Shown: positions 1 to 11,500 of the stretch, piece by piece
Layout: each line of letters begins with the position of its first letter
Position numbering within the stretch: position 1 is the first letter of the stretch
Assembly (NCBI GenBank): GCA_012845835.1
Contig: JABAKD010000020.1
Span: 10,924,488-10,988,487 of the forward strand
Origin: Undaria pinnatifida
Taxonomy: Eukaryota > Sar > Phaeophyceae > Laminariales > Alariaceae
Direction of reading: 5' to 3'
Length of the DNA stretch: 64,000 nt
Translations under genes and position numbers: made by a program
Notes under the pieces: generated by a model
The model's input: the letters and a program-made list of their open reading frames with translations, nothing else
Databases searched by the model: none
Told to the model about the DNA's origin: nothing

Positions 1-52
1 GGCAGGTGATCTGCATCTACGACTATTCAGGGTGGGCTAATGTTATAGAGTG
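1..52 (-). repeat. Short inverted relative of 20085-20130
   Basis: ATCTGCATCTACGA..ATTCAGGGTGGGCTAATGTT at the window start reappears in reverse complement at about 20098-20130. The match is about 40 nt and fades inside the window, so a longer element probably extends to the left of position 1. Confidence 0.6.
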
Positions 53-1189
53 TCAGTATAGCTGGCAATAGATTCGGTAGGATAGTCCGCAGATTCATGG
101 TCTATTGGCCACAAGAAGGTTCTCTTAAACGGAACATTCTGAGTGAGCGGATAACCCGTAGAATCTAGCTAGTTTGTACCACAAGAGCGTTCTCGGAAAT
201 GGAACGTTCCTCCTCTGGACAAGATAGATAGAAGTAAGCGCGTTAAGCGCTCATGGGAACATTAGGACATCCAGGAGAACGTTCCTTGTACGTTCCATAG
301 GTAAAGGTCCGGAAGAGAGCACAGTAGCAATGCTGGGGTGAAGCGAACTCTGTGAGCTTCACCCCACCCCCGTGCTCTCACTACCTGCTCTACCAGCTCT
401 ATCAGCTCTACTTATTCTGCCCTGCACTACCGTGTGCCAAGGGCCTGTGTTGTCTGTCTTTCAGAGTTCCATGTAGAGGAAATAATGTATAAGCTTTTGA
501 GTCTATCCAGCGAGCCATGAGGAGAGACCAAACAAGGGCACCGGAACCCATGAGGAGCACGCTTCCCAACACCGACCAACCACGCATCCCCCACTCGGAG
601 TACCACCACATAAACGCGTTGTGAATACAGGCAGGTGCGTCCTTCGTTGGGCCCCATCGAGTATCTGTGCGTGTCGTAAGCGTTCTTGTTTCGCGGCATG
701 GCGGACTACGGTCGGCCTTGTGAAACGTTGCAAAATAACTAAGTAACACATTAGACTATTATGTATGTGTGTTGATCTGTGAAGGCTTTAGGGCCCATCG
801 AGTTTATTAATTTAGTGCTTGCTTGCGGTGTTCCTTGATATTGCTCAGCAACGATAGATTTGCATGACATTGGAAAGGGAGAGTATTTCTCTGTACGTCG
901 AGCACTGCGGACTGTTTTTTTATGCGTTGGTTACTCTGGGTTTCATATCACGTGCGTTGATTCTTATTTTCGAGGTGTATCGTTGACATGGTGTATGTGC
1001 CTTCTTTATGTCTGTGGTGTTTCAGGCATTATTAATCGAATACTTTTTACCGGTCCTTGGCATCGAAAACTGCCGTTTGCAGTACACGATGATTTACGCT
1101 TAAAACTGCGTTGGCGGCTAGGCCGCCAGCGAAGCGCCCTTGCATATAAATAATACAGAAGGCATGGCTTTCATCCCAGCGTTTTCCGA
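53..1189. other. No gene recognised; hairpin repeat at the right end
   Basis: Short ORFs on both strands have no recognisable domain. Two stretches near 110-200 share ACAAGA-GGTTCTC and GGAAC-TTC motifs. The only feature I can name is the hairpin repeat at 1108-1155. Confidence 0.4.
1108..1155 (+). repeat. Hairpin repeat H (copy 1)
   Basis: GGCGGCTAGGCCGCC forms a short GC-rich hairpin and is followed by AGCGAAGCGCCCTTGCATAT. The same layout (hairpin, then CCCTTGTA-TATA) occurs at 7.2, 34.9, 44.5 and 50.5 kb. Confidence 0.6.
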
Positions 1190-1680
1190 GCCCTAATCCC
1201 ATTGGCCGAGGGTTTTCCCCCCGCCCGGCCTCGGCCAATCAGCGGTCGAAGCGCGCGCGGCGGGAGTTGACCCTCGGGGCAATCCCCCCCAGCCCCCAAC
1301 CCCCCTCCCCCCCCCAGTCCCGCCGCACCCGGGGATGATTGAGCCCGATCCCGGCTCATACATCCTTCCATATCTCTACAACTCCCACACCCCGGGGACG
1401 AAAATCAAGTTTTCCCGGGTCGACACCGCCCCCCACGGTGTGGAAACCCCAATCACACGGGCCGATCGCTGATTGGCTGGGGTGGAAAGAGCAAGCGAAA
1501 CCCGGGGAGGATAGGTCCCCATCCCCGGTTCTGATATCCCTTCGTATCACCACAAATCCGACACCCCAGAGATTTAAAACGAGAATCCCCTGGGTCGGCA
1601 CCGCCCCACACGATGTGGAAACCCCAATCCCGTTGGCCGATCGCTGATTGGCTGGAGCCCAGGGAGCCAGGGCCACCCCG
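1190..1680 (-). repeat. Satellite S, three units in reverse orientation
   Basis: Read on the minus strand, units begin with CCAGCCAATCAGCGATCGGC, continue with GGGGTTTCCACACCGTG, a TTTTCGTCCCCGGGG stretch and a CCTCCCCGGG stretch. The same order occurs in the blocks at 20.9-23.9 kb on the plus strand. Spacing between unit starts is about 175 and 225 bp. ORFs in this stretch are repeat by-products. Confidence 0.8.
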
Positions 1681-2084
1681 GGAGAATAGGGTGCAGCAGT
1701 TATTCGTGTTTCTTCTCCGATCTAAAGCCGGCCGGCTCTGGAAACCCACTTCACAACAGTGTTCGATCAGCAGCGGGGAGTACTTGCAGCACACAACGCT
1801 ACATCAACACGAAGACCGTACTTCCAGTTGACCGGGAAGCCCAAACACCAGCAGCGCAGACAGGCACCACAGCGACAGCACGCCTTTCACACCTCTTCTA
1901 CCGCTCCAACGAGTCTGGGACGAAAGCGGCGACCCCCCGATACGATACTGTACGAATGCAGTTGTTTCCGTGGATACCATCTAATCATACGACCTTCGCT
2001 TGGCGCAGCCCGATGAGAAAAAATCAGGCGCGCGAAGTGCGCCGACTTTTGCGTTTGTATACATGTAGACTATATATTATAACA

Positions 2085-2830
2085 ATGAAAATAAACTCCA
2101 GCTGTGAGATCGAAGAAGTTGTCGAAACTCATATTTGCACGCTGTGTGTGATACTCCGATCGGGCGTATTACGGGTTGTTTGTATTCATTAAGGATATAG
2201 GTCGGCAACTCCCCTTGGAGCAACAGTGTAGCTGTCAACAGGGTGATATCAGTCCGTGCGCGGAAACTATAAAACACGTTTTCGAGGGGGAAAAAATCTG
2301 ACAGCTGTGGAAGGAAATGCATCAGTTTATCAAGTGTATCCTGTAAGTTGTATAACCGGTGAGGGGAGGGCGGAGTTTTTAAGGACGTGCGGGCATGGGT
2401 TTGAACAAGAGGGAGCGGGGGGGGTGGGGGGGGGGAGATGGGCGGGGCAACTCAATCTGTGCGTGGAAACTATAAATCCTTTAAGGGGATAAGTCTGACG
2501 GTTTGGAAGGAATGCACCAGTTTATCATGTATATCCTGTAAGTCGTACAACCAGTGACGAGAGGGCGGAGTGTTCGAGGGGGTGGGTGGATGGGTGGGGG
2601 GGGGGGGGGGGGGGGGGGGGCAAAAGGGTTTTTAACAGCTTTAGGTCGCATAGATGTAGGGGTTTGCTACACGCGTGGTGCTAGGTCTAGGCGATGGTGC
2701 GAGTCGTGGGGAAGGAGGGGGCGTTGGCGGGGGGGAATACATTGGAGCAGCGGCATGAATGGCTCTAGAAAGACAACGAGGTGATTTCGATGTTAGGTGG
2801 GGCGTTTGAGCAAGAGGGAGCGGGGAAAAA
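2085..2830 (-). repeat. Dispersed repeat family R1 (copy 1)
   Basis: On the minus strand it carries the marks GGGGAGTTGCCGACCTATAT, TCGGAGTATCACACACAGC and ACAGCTGTCAGATTTT, interleaved with C-rich tracts, as at 32.5, 45.3 and 49.8 kb. Two sub-units each contain a GTTTCC-CGCAC-type core and a G/C tract. A run of about 26 G near 2596-2621 lies inside. There is no conserved ORF. Confidence 0.75.
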
Positions 2831-3139
2831 TAAAAAGGGGGCGGGGGGGGTCATATATAATCGCTCCAACCCGAGGCGCAACGTGGAGTGCGCTCGGAGG
2901 AGAGCCGTCCCACGGTAGGGGTGCCGCAGATTCTAAGAATTTTCTTAGCTCCTAACATGAGGAGCTCAACATCTCGCACCCTAAACATGATTTCGAAGGC
3001 ATAAATTCGCGCAACCCGACCAGGTATGCCTTAGTCCGCAAATAAATTATAATCGTAAAATTAGTTGAATAACCGGTAGTTCCTCACTTGAGGAGCTCAA
3101 TCTCCCAGGAACACCATATGGCCCTAAAAGTACGACCCC

Positions 3140-3300
3140 CACCGTGGGATGACTCAGGAAAAGCGGATTATCAAGGTGAATATTATTCCACCATCCCGAT
3201 ATCCCGCAACCAAGTAGCCAACCTGTCACTGGAAGACTGCTGTACTCAACCGTCATCATATCCGTATCATATCCAAGCATAAAACCAACAGCCTCCCTGT
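3140..3300 (+). repeat. Duplicate of the sequence 3' of the MFS gene
   Basis: ATTATTCCACCATCCCGATA, a GTAGCCAAC..TCA stretch, TCATCATATCCGTATCATAT and CAAGCAT recur in order at 5125-5240, just beyond the MFS stop codon. It may be a copied 3' UTR; no coding sequence was copied. Confidence 0.6.
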
Positions 3301-3879
3301 TTCGTAATATATACCGCATGCCACTCTACTATCATCATATCCTCAGGGTAAACATATCAAAGAAAACTACGGCCAATCAATATCGTCCCAGTACTGCTGT
3401 GACAAGAAACAAATGTTGCAATACCATAGACTAGTCCTTTAAAGTCACTCCAAAAAGCAAGAGTCACAATTCAGAGACAGTATCCAACATTAATCTTCGA
3501 GCACCTAAGATCTAAGTTGTAAAGCCCCAAGGTCCAAAGTTCGAAATCGAACATCTGAACATCCACCCGATAATCAGCACTCAGCTATCACGGAGAAGCG
3601 GTCATCGGCTCAATGAACTAGGATTGAAACGAATTCGCTAGGACAGCATTTCAAACTAACTCACGAATCAGACAATTAATCGCCCCCCGGCTGGGTACAC
3701 AACTAAAACCCAAATTCCAAATGCTCAAATCCACAACATAATAACGTCATACTTCATACTAGACAATGTCACGGAGAACAGTCATGATTTCAAACGTAGA
3801 AGACATTCATCTACCTCCCAAAATACCATGCGCTCCTAAAAGTACAAAAATCCAGCTAAGGCCTGTGCTAATGGAACGC
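3301..3879. other. No gene recognised
   Basis: AT-rich sequence without recognisable ORFs or repeats beyond weak GAGCAC/GGAGAA echoes. Confidence 0.4.
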
Positions 3880-4570
3880 CGATAGTTTGACTAAAATATT
3901 TCCAAAGATTTTTCTGAATTGTTTGCTGAAAGATGTCCAGTACCATCGCTATGGGGAAAGCACCATAAAAATGGTATGTTCATGGCTCTTTTTGGTCATC
4001 GGCTTTTTCCATCAAGTCTCGATTAACATTGTCCATCAAACACGATTGACCTTCGATCTCCAGATAAAGATAACCCACGAGCACTCCTTCGTTCCAGACA
4101 AGGTCAAACATGGGTGTAGGTGACCGCGCTGAAGATTAATCGATGCCCTATCGATGCCCTTGGGCATGAGTCCCGTTGGAAGGCGATAGAGAGTTTTTGT
4201 CTCGGCATTCTACACAACAGCCGCCAAATTTGTTTTTAATAGAAGCCTGATCGGCGCCCGCCAAACATCACCGGCCGTAGAGTGAGCACTCTACACCAAG
4301 GGAGGGTCGGCGCCCTAAAATAGCTCGCCAAGTTCAGATTTCACAACGCTGTCGTTGGTTTCGTCGAATTAAGTGTTTGGAGCACACGAAATCACGCCGA
4401 GTCTAATCCAACATCTGCTTGACAATTTCTCAAGCAGATGTTGGCCAAGATCGCCGCAGGACATCCATATCTTCCGGAAAATTGGAAATTTCCAACAACA
4501 ATTCTACAAAATTGGGCCCATAGACGACCGTCCACGCAAAGTGTGGTTGGGATCTTCCGAAGTTTAAATT
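3880..4570 (+). repeat. Dispersed repeat R2 (copy 1) with a perfect hairpin
   Basis: About 690 bp match 34045-34860 in the same orientation (shared CACGATTGACCTTCGATCTC, AGAAGCCTGATCGGCGCCCG and GATGTTGGCCAAGATCGCCG). It contains a perfect 15-bp inverted repeat, CCAACATCTGCTTGA at 4408-4422 with its complement at 4430-4444 and a 7-nt loop. No protein is encoded. Confidence 0.8.
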
Positions 4571-5253
4571 AAAAAAAAAACTATTGGCGTTCCATTAGCA
4601 CCGGTCTAATACACGCAAAGTCTTCATCCAACATGATTTTAGGTCCCAACCAGCCAGTTCTGGCATTGGCAATACCAAGCTCTTCAGACGCGTTGGATTT
4701 ACAAGACTCTTGGAAAATAAGACTATTTGATTAGGGCAATACGCACTACCAAAAGCACCATCCCCCCGCTATCATGCGCCAAATCCCCATCAAACATGAT
4801 CTGAGATATCAACCAGTCAGATCTGGTATTGTCCTAACCAAGCTCTCAAAAAGCGGCTTATTATGGTGAATATTTTACACAAATATTTCAAGGACGTCAG
4901 CCATGAGTTCGACGAATTTCGGGTCAATACTCATCTTTGCAAGCTGCGTTGTTGGTACTCGTAATATACTATGTGGGTGAGTTTTTTCTTAATGGGGGGG
5001 GTCATATTCTTTTGTAGAAAAAAACATAGTCTATATAGTCTACATATTTTGTTTTTCTCCACTATAATGGTTGGTGTTGGTATTTAAAAAAAACAATTAC
5101 GAACGTTCAAGCCGCGTTGTTGGTACTTTATTCCACCACGCCGGCATCCCGCTACCATGTAGCCAATCTATCATTGGAAACCCCTACAAAATTCAAGCGT
5201 CATCTTATCCGTGTCATATTCAAGCATGCAATCAACAAGCATCCGTCCTTGGT
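4571..5253. other. No gene recognised
   Basis: AT-rich sequence with a duplicated AACATGATTT-AG-TCCCAACCAG-type stretch (4630 and 4795). An R1-like fragment lies near 4900-4950 (GAGTTCGACGAATTTCGG). The region borders the MFS 3' end. Confidence 0.4.
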
Positions 5254-5589
5254 TTATGCTTCCCCCTCACCCGATACTGCGGCAAAACCACCAGGTTCAC
5301 CCATCGGTTGTTGCACCGATTTCTTCGTCAAATAGTCGAAGCTTCTCCAACTAATGGCCAGGATCACAGCCAGCACAACCGCTGGCAAGAAAAACACAAA
5401 GTGGAAATCCACCCAACCTTTAGTAGTAATATGAGTAGAAGGGGATATTGACCATGTGAACATTACTGAGAAGCTTGCTGGACCAATGAAGCGACCGAGG
5501 CTTTCGACGGTGATGAACACCCCGCCAAACGTCCCGCGCTGATGGAGCGGCACCAAGCTTGTCGAGGCTACGTTCAGGAGAAGCATCAC
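5254..5589 (-). CDS. MFS transporter last exon: helices 11-12 and C-terminus
   Basis: The acceptor CGCCTTAG/GTGATG at 5590 opens a 111-codon frame in phase 0, matching the end of exon 8. It encodes a helix (MLLLNVAS), the conserved turn HQRGTFGG, a helix through SLGRFIGPA, a loop, then WVDFHFVFFLPAVVLAV as helix 12, and a short cytosolic tail ending at TAA (5254-5256). The QRG-x-x-x-G turn and GRxIGP are typical of the helix 10-11 region in this subfamily. Directly 3' (3140-3300 and 5105-5250) a stretch of flanking sequence is duplicated. Confidence 0.86.
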   Translation of the reverse strand: MMLLLNVASTSLVPLHQRGTFGGVFITVESLGRFIGPASFSVMFTWSISPSTHITTKGWVDFHFVFFLPAVVLAVILAISWRSFDYLTKKSVQQPMGEPGGFAAVSGEGEA

Positions 5590-8500
5590 CTAAGGCGAAA
5601 ACGACGGGGCGGGGGGGACAGGAAGAGTCGCAAACATCCTTGTTCGATGATTTAGGGCCGTTGTTGCACGGGGTTCATATACACGTATAATATGATACGA
5701 CTTTTTGCGTTTATACCCAGGCTTTCTGCGGTGATTACCAAGCCGCTGAGCGTCCCGCGCTGATGGTGCGGAACCACGCTTGTCACAGCAACTGTCAAGG
5801 TGAGCACGACCTTCGGCGAAACCAAGGGTTAGGGGGCACGAGGGGTCAACCACGCTTGTCGAAGCAACCTTGTAGATGGGCATGGCCTAAGGAGAAGCTT
5901 AGGGGTGGGAGGCACGGGTGTCGCAAGTTCTTTCAATTATTGAGCGTTTCTCGCGCGGTTCATGCGTACATGTTTACGATTTTATACTCAACCGCCAGGA
6001 CGAGCATTACCTAGGGCGAAACGAGGAGCGGGAGGCACAGGAGGGTCGCAAGTACGTTGACGCGTTCTAACAATAGCGTTGGCATTTTTCGGCCAAAGCC
6101 CTCCCGTCTGGGGTTCTTCAACCGAGGAACTAGCCCGGCTTTCGCGTACTGGCTGTGTGGCTCACTAAAAAAACGGAATAGGAGAGTATGTTGTTGGCGC
6201 AGCATAAAACAAACATTTTCCATGGCCCGGTTCATATCACGAATGACAAAAAAGCGCCGAGCCGAATTCATAGGTCGCCATCCCCGCGCGTGGCTCCGAG
6301 CAGGTGAAAAACTATTTCTTGCAAAAATGAGTGCCCTCCCTACCGTAGCCTTGTCGACTTGGCAGAGGTACGAGGGTGGAGTCCTTAGGGCGAGGAGCGA
6401 CGCGGGCCACGATAGAGGTAGGGCTTTAAGGCTCAAATATTTTTCTGAATATCGGGGCTCCTTAACCCAAAATCGTGGGAATGCCATTATCATTTTTTAA
6501 GCACGATTTTGTTGTATGCCGAGAGTATTGTTAGTAGGACATGGGTATGCATGTTAGTTTTTTTTTGAAAAAAAAACGGTCTTTTGGTTGTGGAATGGAG
6601 CTTCTCGTGTGAGCAGCCTCAGAAAGAGAAAACGTTGCACCTCTTCCGTGCTAGTAGTGTAGTACTAGTAGCATGTATCGAACCGCATAAAGTCGAGGTT
6701 GTATCTCTATAACATGCGTGTTTTTTTATGCTTGGGCACCTTTCGCAGGTCGTACGAAACAGGGTGTCTCTGAGGGTGGATGTAATCGATTGAACGGGGG
6801 CGAGGAGTTGCCGCGCGTCCAAACAAGGCACTCTTCGGTATCAACATCCGGGACGTGGCATGATGCACGGGCGGTCCAGGTCCAATTAAATAAAAAATAG
6901 CATCTATTCTCACATCGGACAGATTGTGATCTATTACGTTATAGATAATGTTTATGTGGATACCAGTCCCTATTCCCTAGATTGTACCGCCTCCTTATCA
7001 CTATAATACTTCAAGATCATCCTGGCTCCTCGAGGCAGACTCTGAGGTGTTTCCTCTTTGTTGCCCCTCGAGCGTGCAGTTGCGCACATAACCCACCTCG
7101 GTGTGTCTCCACACTAACACCTCCCTCAAAGAAAGAAAACCCTGCGAAGGGACTACCGTCCCACATTTATCCTATACAAGATTTTTCGGGCGGCTAAGGC
7201 CGCCACGGTAAGTGACGCGATCCCAAGATTCGTTAAAACGGTGCATCGTTTGTGTGTGAGCTTTTGTGTTGTGTTAGTGTCGGTCGCATTGCTGCGGGTG
7301 TGTGGTGTTTTATTGCTTGTTGTGTTCGACCACTCACCAGTAAAGAAGAAGCTAGTTATCACAGTCAATAATCGTATGAACACGAGTCAAGAAAACAAAT
7401 CCGTCCTTCTTTGCCGTACCCTTGAACTGCACTGCTGAATTCGAACACACTGTTCCGAGGAGCCGTTCGGCACAAAGAGATATTATGGTTGTATAGCCCT
7501 TCGGGACAAAGAGAGAGATGGTTGTATATTCCGAGAACCCGTCCTGCACAGAGAAAGGGACCAGCAAAGGCAGCGACGGACGGAGTACAGTGATGAACGA
7601 CGGAGAGTGATCGAGTGTGAAAGATATGATAAAGTAATATCGTCACCCAATCAGATGAGTCCAAACTGTGGAACAGAGGTTGTTGACCAAGAAGACCAGC
7701 CAACTGAGGCATACTGATGAAAGTATCGAGTAGAATACCAGCAAGTCCGTTTTCGTTTTTTGGTTGAGGTGCTCAAGCAAATTCCTGTGGCCTTATGTTG
7801 ATTTCCTTACTGCGTTTTGATTAACGTGGCATGTCTGCCGATATCCCACTCGTTACGGGTGGTATCGCAGGTATCACGGCCATATCAACAACAGGGAGAC
7901 GTTACGGCCTGTTCGAGCCGAAGGCGCATGCGCCAGGACGCGCTCCATGGATATTGGAGGCGTTGTAGGTGTAACGTGTGGTAAAGGCTCGGCGTGTTGA
8001 AGCGCTCTCTCGACCTTCAGTTCGCTAAAGCAGATATTCTCAGTATGTAGGATATCAAGCCGTTCTAGTGTAGATCAGGGGGGCCTAGAGAATGGTTTCG
8101 CAGTAGTCAATGCCATCAAAGTTTTCACGCGGTTGCCAGCGCCTCATAAAACCCGGCGCGGCATGACATATTCCATATGACATCGGGACCACAAAGAGGC
8201 GACTACAATCAGCTTTGACATCGCCAGGGGGGAGGGCCTTCGCACATCTGCTGTTTAGCGGACGAGCATCGGCGATGTAAAACGCCTAAAGGAAGATAAC
8301 GTATTTTTACGTTCTACTTGGGAGTGCGATTTTAGGCGTCCGAGACGAGAAAACCAGGAGGGCTGCAATTATGGCCCGTCGAGGAAGCAATAATGGAGCA
8401 TGTCGAGTGCGGGTATTCCAGAGAACACTCTTCAGAAATAGCTGCATGCTGTGAGACGCGTGCGGCTTGTGCACAGATGCATTATATCTGAAGGCTACAT

Positions 8501-11500
8501 AATAGCGCATAGTTTATATTAGAATGTATGATATTGTATGACATTGTATGACATTGTATGATATTGTATGATAGGTCTGACACATGCCACGGTAAAGGTG
8601 CACCCTTTTATTTTTGCCTTCTGAGGGTGATTGCTTGAAACACTACTCTGTACCTTACCCGAAAACATCTTTAATAATAGTGTATAGAGTGAACTGAAGG
8701 TGCAACCCCATGACCAAGCTCATCACAACATTGTAAAACAACAATTGGCATTCTGACGAGTCTGGGTTACTACTGTAAGAGACCTCGTTATTCACTGTTG
8801 GAATATTTTTGCCAAAAAGTGCTACCTTACGGCCCTCTAATGATTTTTAGATGCCGTTATTGCTGCATATATATGTTTATATGATGCTGATGGCGTATTT
8901 CTTGCCTTGCGCATTCTGTCAATCAAGCTTTTTACGCGTTTTCGTTGCCCCGCAACAAGTAGAGGCATGCTGTCCTTGCATAACCCAACATGTACGGGCG
9001 GTCTCAACACAGCTAAGAGCAGGGTGCACTTTTCAATACATACAATGAAAGTTTATCTTTGGTTTTTTCTTCCGGGAAGCTGTACGAGGAGCAGTTGGCG
9101 ATGAAAACCTCTTCTACCCGTTGGCCCGTGGGAGTATTTGATAGTGCTGCTGTTGAGAGAAGAAGCTCCAATCATTATGACATCAAACAGGAACGATCAT
9201 AAGCGGTGGCCAACCTGGATAATTTTAGGATGTCATTCAGACTTTTCATCAATACCAGAAGGATCAAAGAGATGTGTACGACGATCTCAATACCACCTGC
9301 GCGTACTCGGTTCTATTCAATGCCGTTGTCATTGGCAAATTGGACCAGTCGCCGTGAACGAACGTCGTCTGGTCTCATGAAAGCACCAAAATCCATACAA
9401 TCAAACTCTGTGTATGTGTAGCAGCAAACCAAGGCAGAAAGCATACATCATCCAGGTTGTGGGCACGTAAAAAATGACCCAAAAAAAGTTGCATTGCAGT
9501 CAAGAAAAAAAGGGTCAAATACATTTTTTTTGCGCTCCGCGCAAAATTAATTTAATTGCCAATAGTAGGTAAGACTATGGTAGTGCGGCCATATTTGCAA
9601 AATGTGACTCGGGGAGAGAAGAGAAAGAAAGACTACACGGATACAGTGACGAATGACAGAGAGTGATTGAGTGTGAAAAATCCAGCTCTAGTCTCACAGA
9701 CCGAGAGAGATCGACTGTACTCTAAAACCCCGCAGTTCATGTCGCCTGAAACGGCTGACAGAGAAGCAAAATGAACATTCCGAGAAAGTCGTTAATCGAA
9801 CAAACGAAGCATTTTCAGCCAAAGAAAAAGTGTATAAGGATTATATGTCGTTATGACATGTTGCCAGGATCTATCTGTGTAGTACAAATCCAACCCAAGA
9901 ATATTTTGCTAGGTAATTCAGATCATTCGGCTTTCACCCGGCAACCCGGTCTATAGGCCATGCCGATCGTACAGACCAGGGACCTGTCTGCCCTGAACGA
10001 TACAGATCATATAGATCTTGAACAGGTATCTGATCTGCCCGATGTGTGCATCATTTTAAAAAATTAAATCGCAGCCGTGGCTCTATAACCCTGACCCTCC
10101 ACCCCAACCTTGACCGTCTGGAGCTTTAGAACGAAAAACAGCATGGTCGTTTTTTACTTACTTGGAATTTAGAACGTATGTGTTAGCTTCAAATATACAG
10201 ACCGAAGTCTTCTGTGCAGCTATGAGTTTCTGCCAACAACCACACGTGATACTTACGCGCCCCGTCACCGCCTGCCATCCCCTAGACGCGTGCTGCGCCA
10301 GAGGGCTAGCACGTTTCGGGCGGATATCACCGGGGTCTGGCAAGAGCCCTCAGCTGCAGAAAATAACCAACGTTGCATTTTACCCATTTGTGGTTTGCAA
10401 CCTTTTCCCGCTACATGCCTACGAAGGCCATGGGATTGTTCACCGACTTTCATATTTCTCGGAAGTGGTTAGTTTTCGGACAAAAATGTATCGAGCTCCT
10501 CCAATGAGGAGGATATCCCAAAAAGCAATTATAGGCGCACGCACCATTGCCGTTTTCTACTGGTCGGCTTCCCAGTAGCGTACAGACTCTCACCGCAGCA
10601 GCACAGGAAAAGGCGAGAAGTTGGGTTACCACCGACGCCACGAAGAGGCTGGAGTCGTCCCAGGTGAACATTCGTACGCAAGGTACGGCAAGGAAGGCGG
10701 GTACGCCTACTATGCAGCCAGCGCGTTGCCAAGTCACGACGCCTACGCGTTGGGTCAGATGAGGGATGATACCGAGATCCAGGATCATCATGAGTATGCC
10801 TGCTACACCCAAAACCTGAGAACACGCGGCCGGTGGACACAAAAGGTATAGCATAAACGGGCGAACGTTCGGCAAAATGCGTTAAAAAAGAACAGTATTT
10901 GCGCAAGCTACGACGCCTACATGTCCGATCAGATGAGGGATGGCACCGAGCCACAACACGAGCAAAGGCCTGACACGCCTAAGACCTGAATACACGCGAC
11001 CGGCGTGCACAAGAGTAATGGCAACAGTGCTTTGGTAAAAAATAATAGGCTCTATGATAGCGGCGCACCTATATTTGACGCGTGCTACAAGAACGGCGGC
11101 ATTTTTTTGGCTACAGACGAAGGGCAGCTTCATCATCCAATTCAGCTCGCCGATGAACTCTAATCAAGCACTCGGGCCTCGACCTGAGCCAAAAACAAAC
11201 GGCTCGGGCCAAGCGTCACCTTGAACTCGAAACCAGCGGCTCGGCCCAAGCCTCTCCCTGGATCCAAAACAAAATGACCCGGGCCAAGCCTCGCCGTGGA
11301 CCCTACACAAATCCCTAACCCTCTAGCCTAGCACGCTATCACCGCCGCAAAAACCATATATCTCATTCCTGAGTTGGCTACTTGTTTCCGCCTCACAGAG
11401 GCATCATCGAAAACACTAGCCGCTTGTCGCAGGATTGCACCACTTTCTAGCACACAGGGAATTTCCTCTCCCTTTTCGAGCTGTTTAAGGCTTGCTTCGT

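Larger units (their letters stand above)
6046..10593 (-). other. MFS intron before the last exon, remainder
   Basis: The intron contains a MITE (6399-6655), a hairpin repeat (7160-7205), a 10-bp tandem repeat (8525-8574) and a MITE-like terminus at 8579. A roughly 60-nt segment near 7570-7615 (GTGATCGAGTGTGAAA) recurs near 9630-9680. The rest, including 9.7-10.5 kb, shows nothing I can identify. Confidence 0.5.

Noticed and set aside
6011-6493. 160-codon minus-strand ORF
   Set aside because: Half of it is MITE copy 1 and the rest decayed junction copies; no domain.
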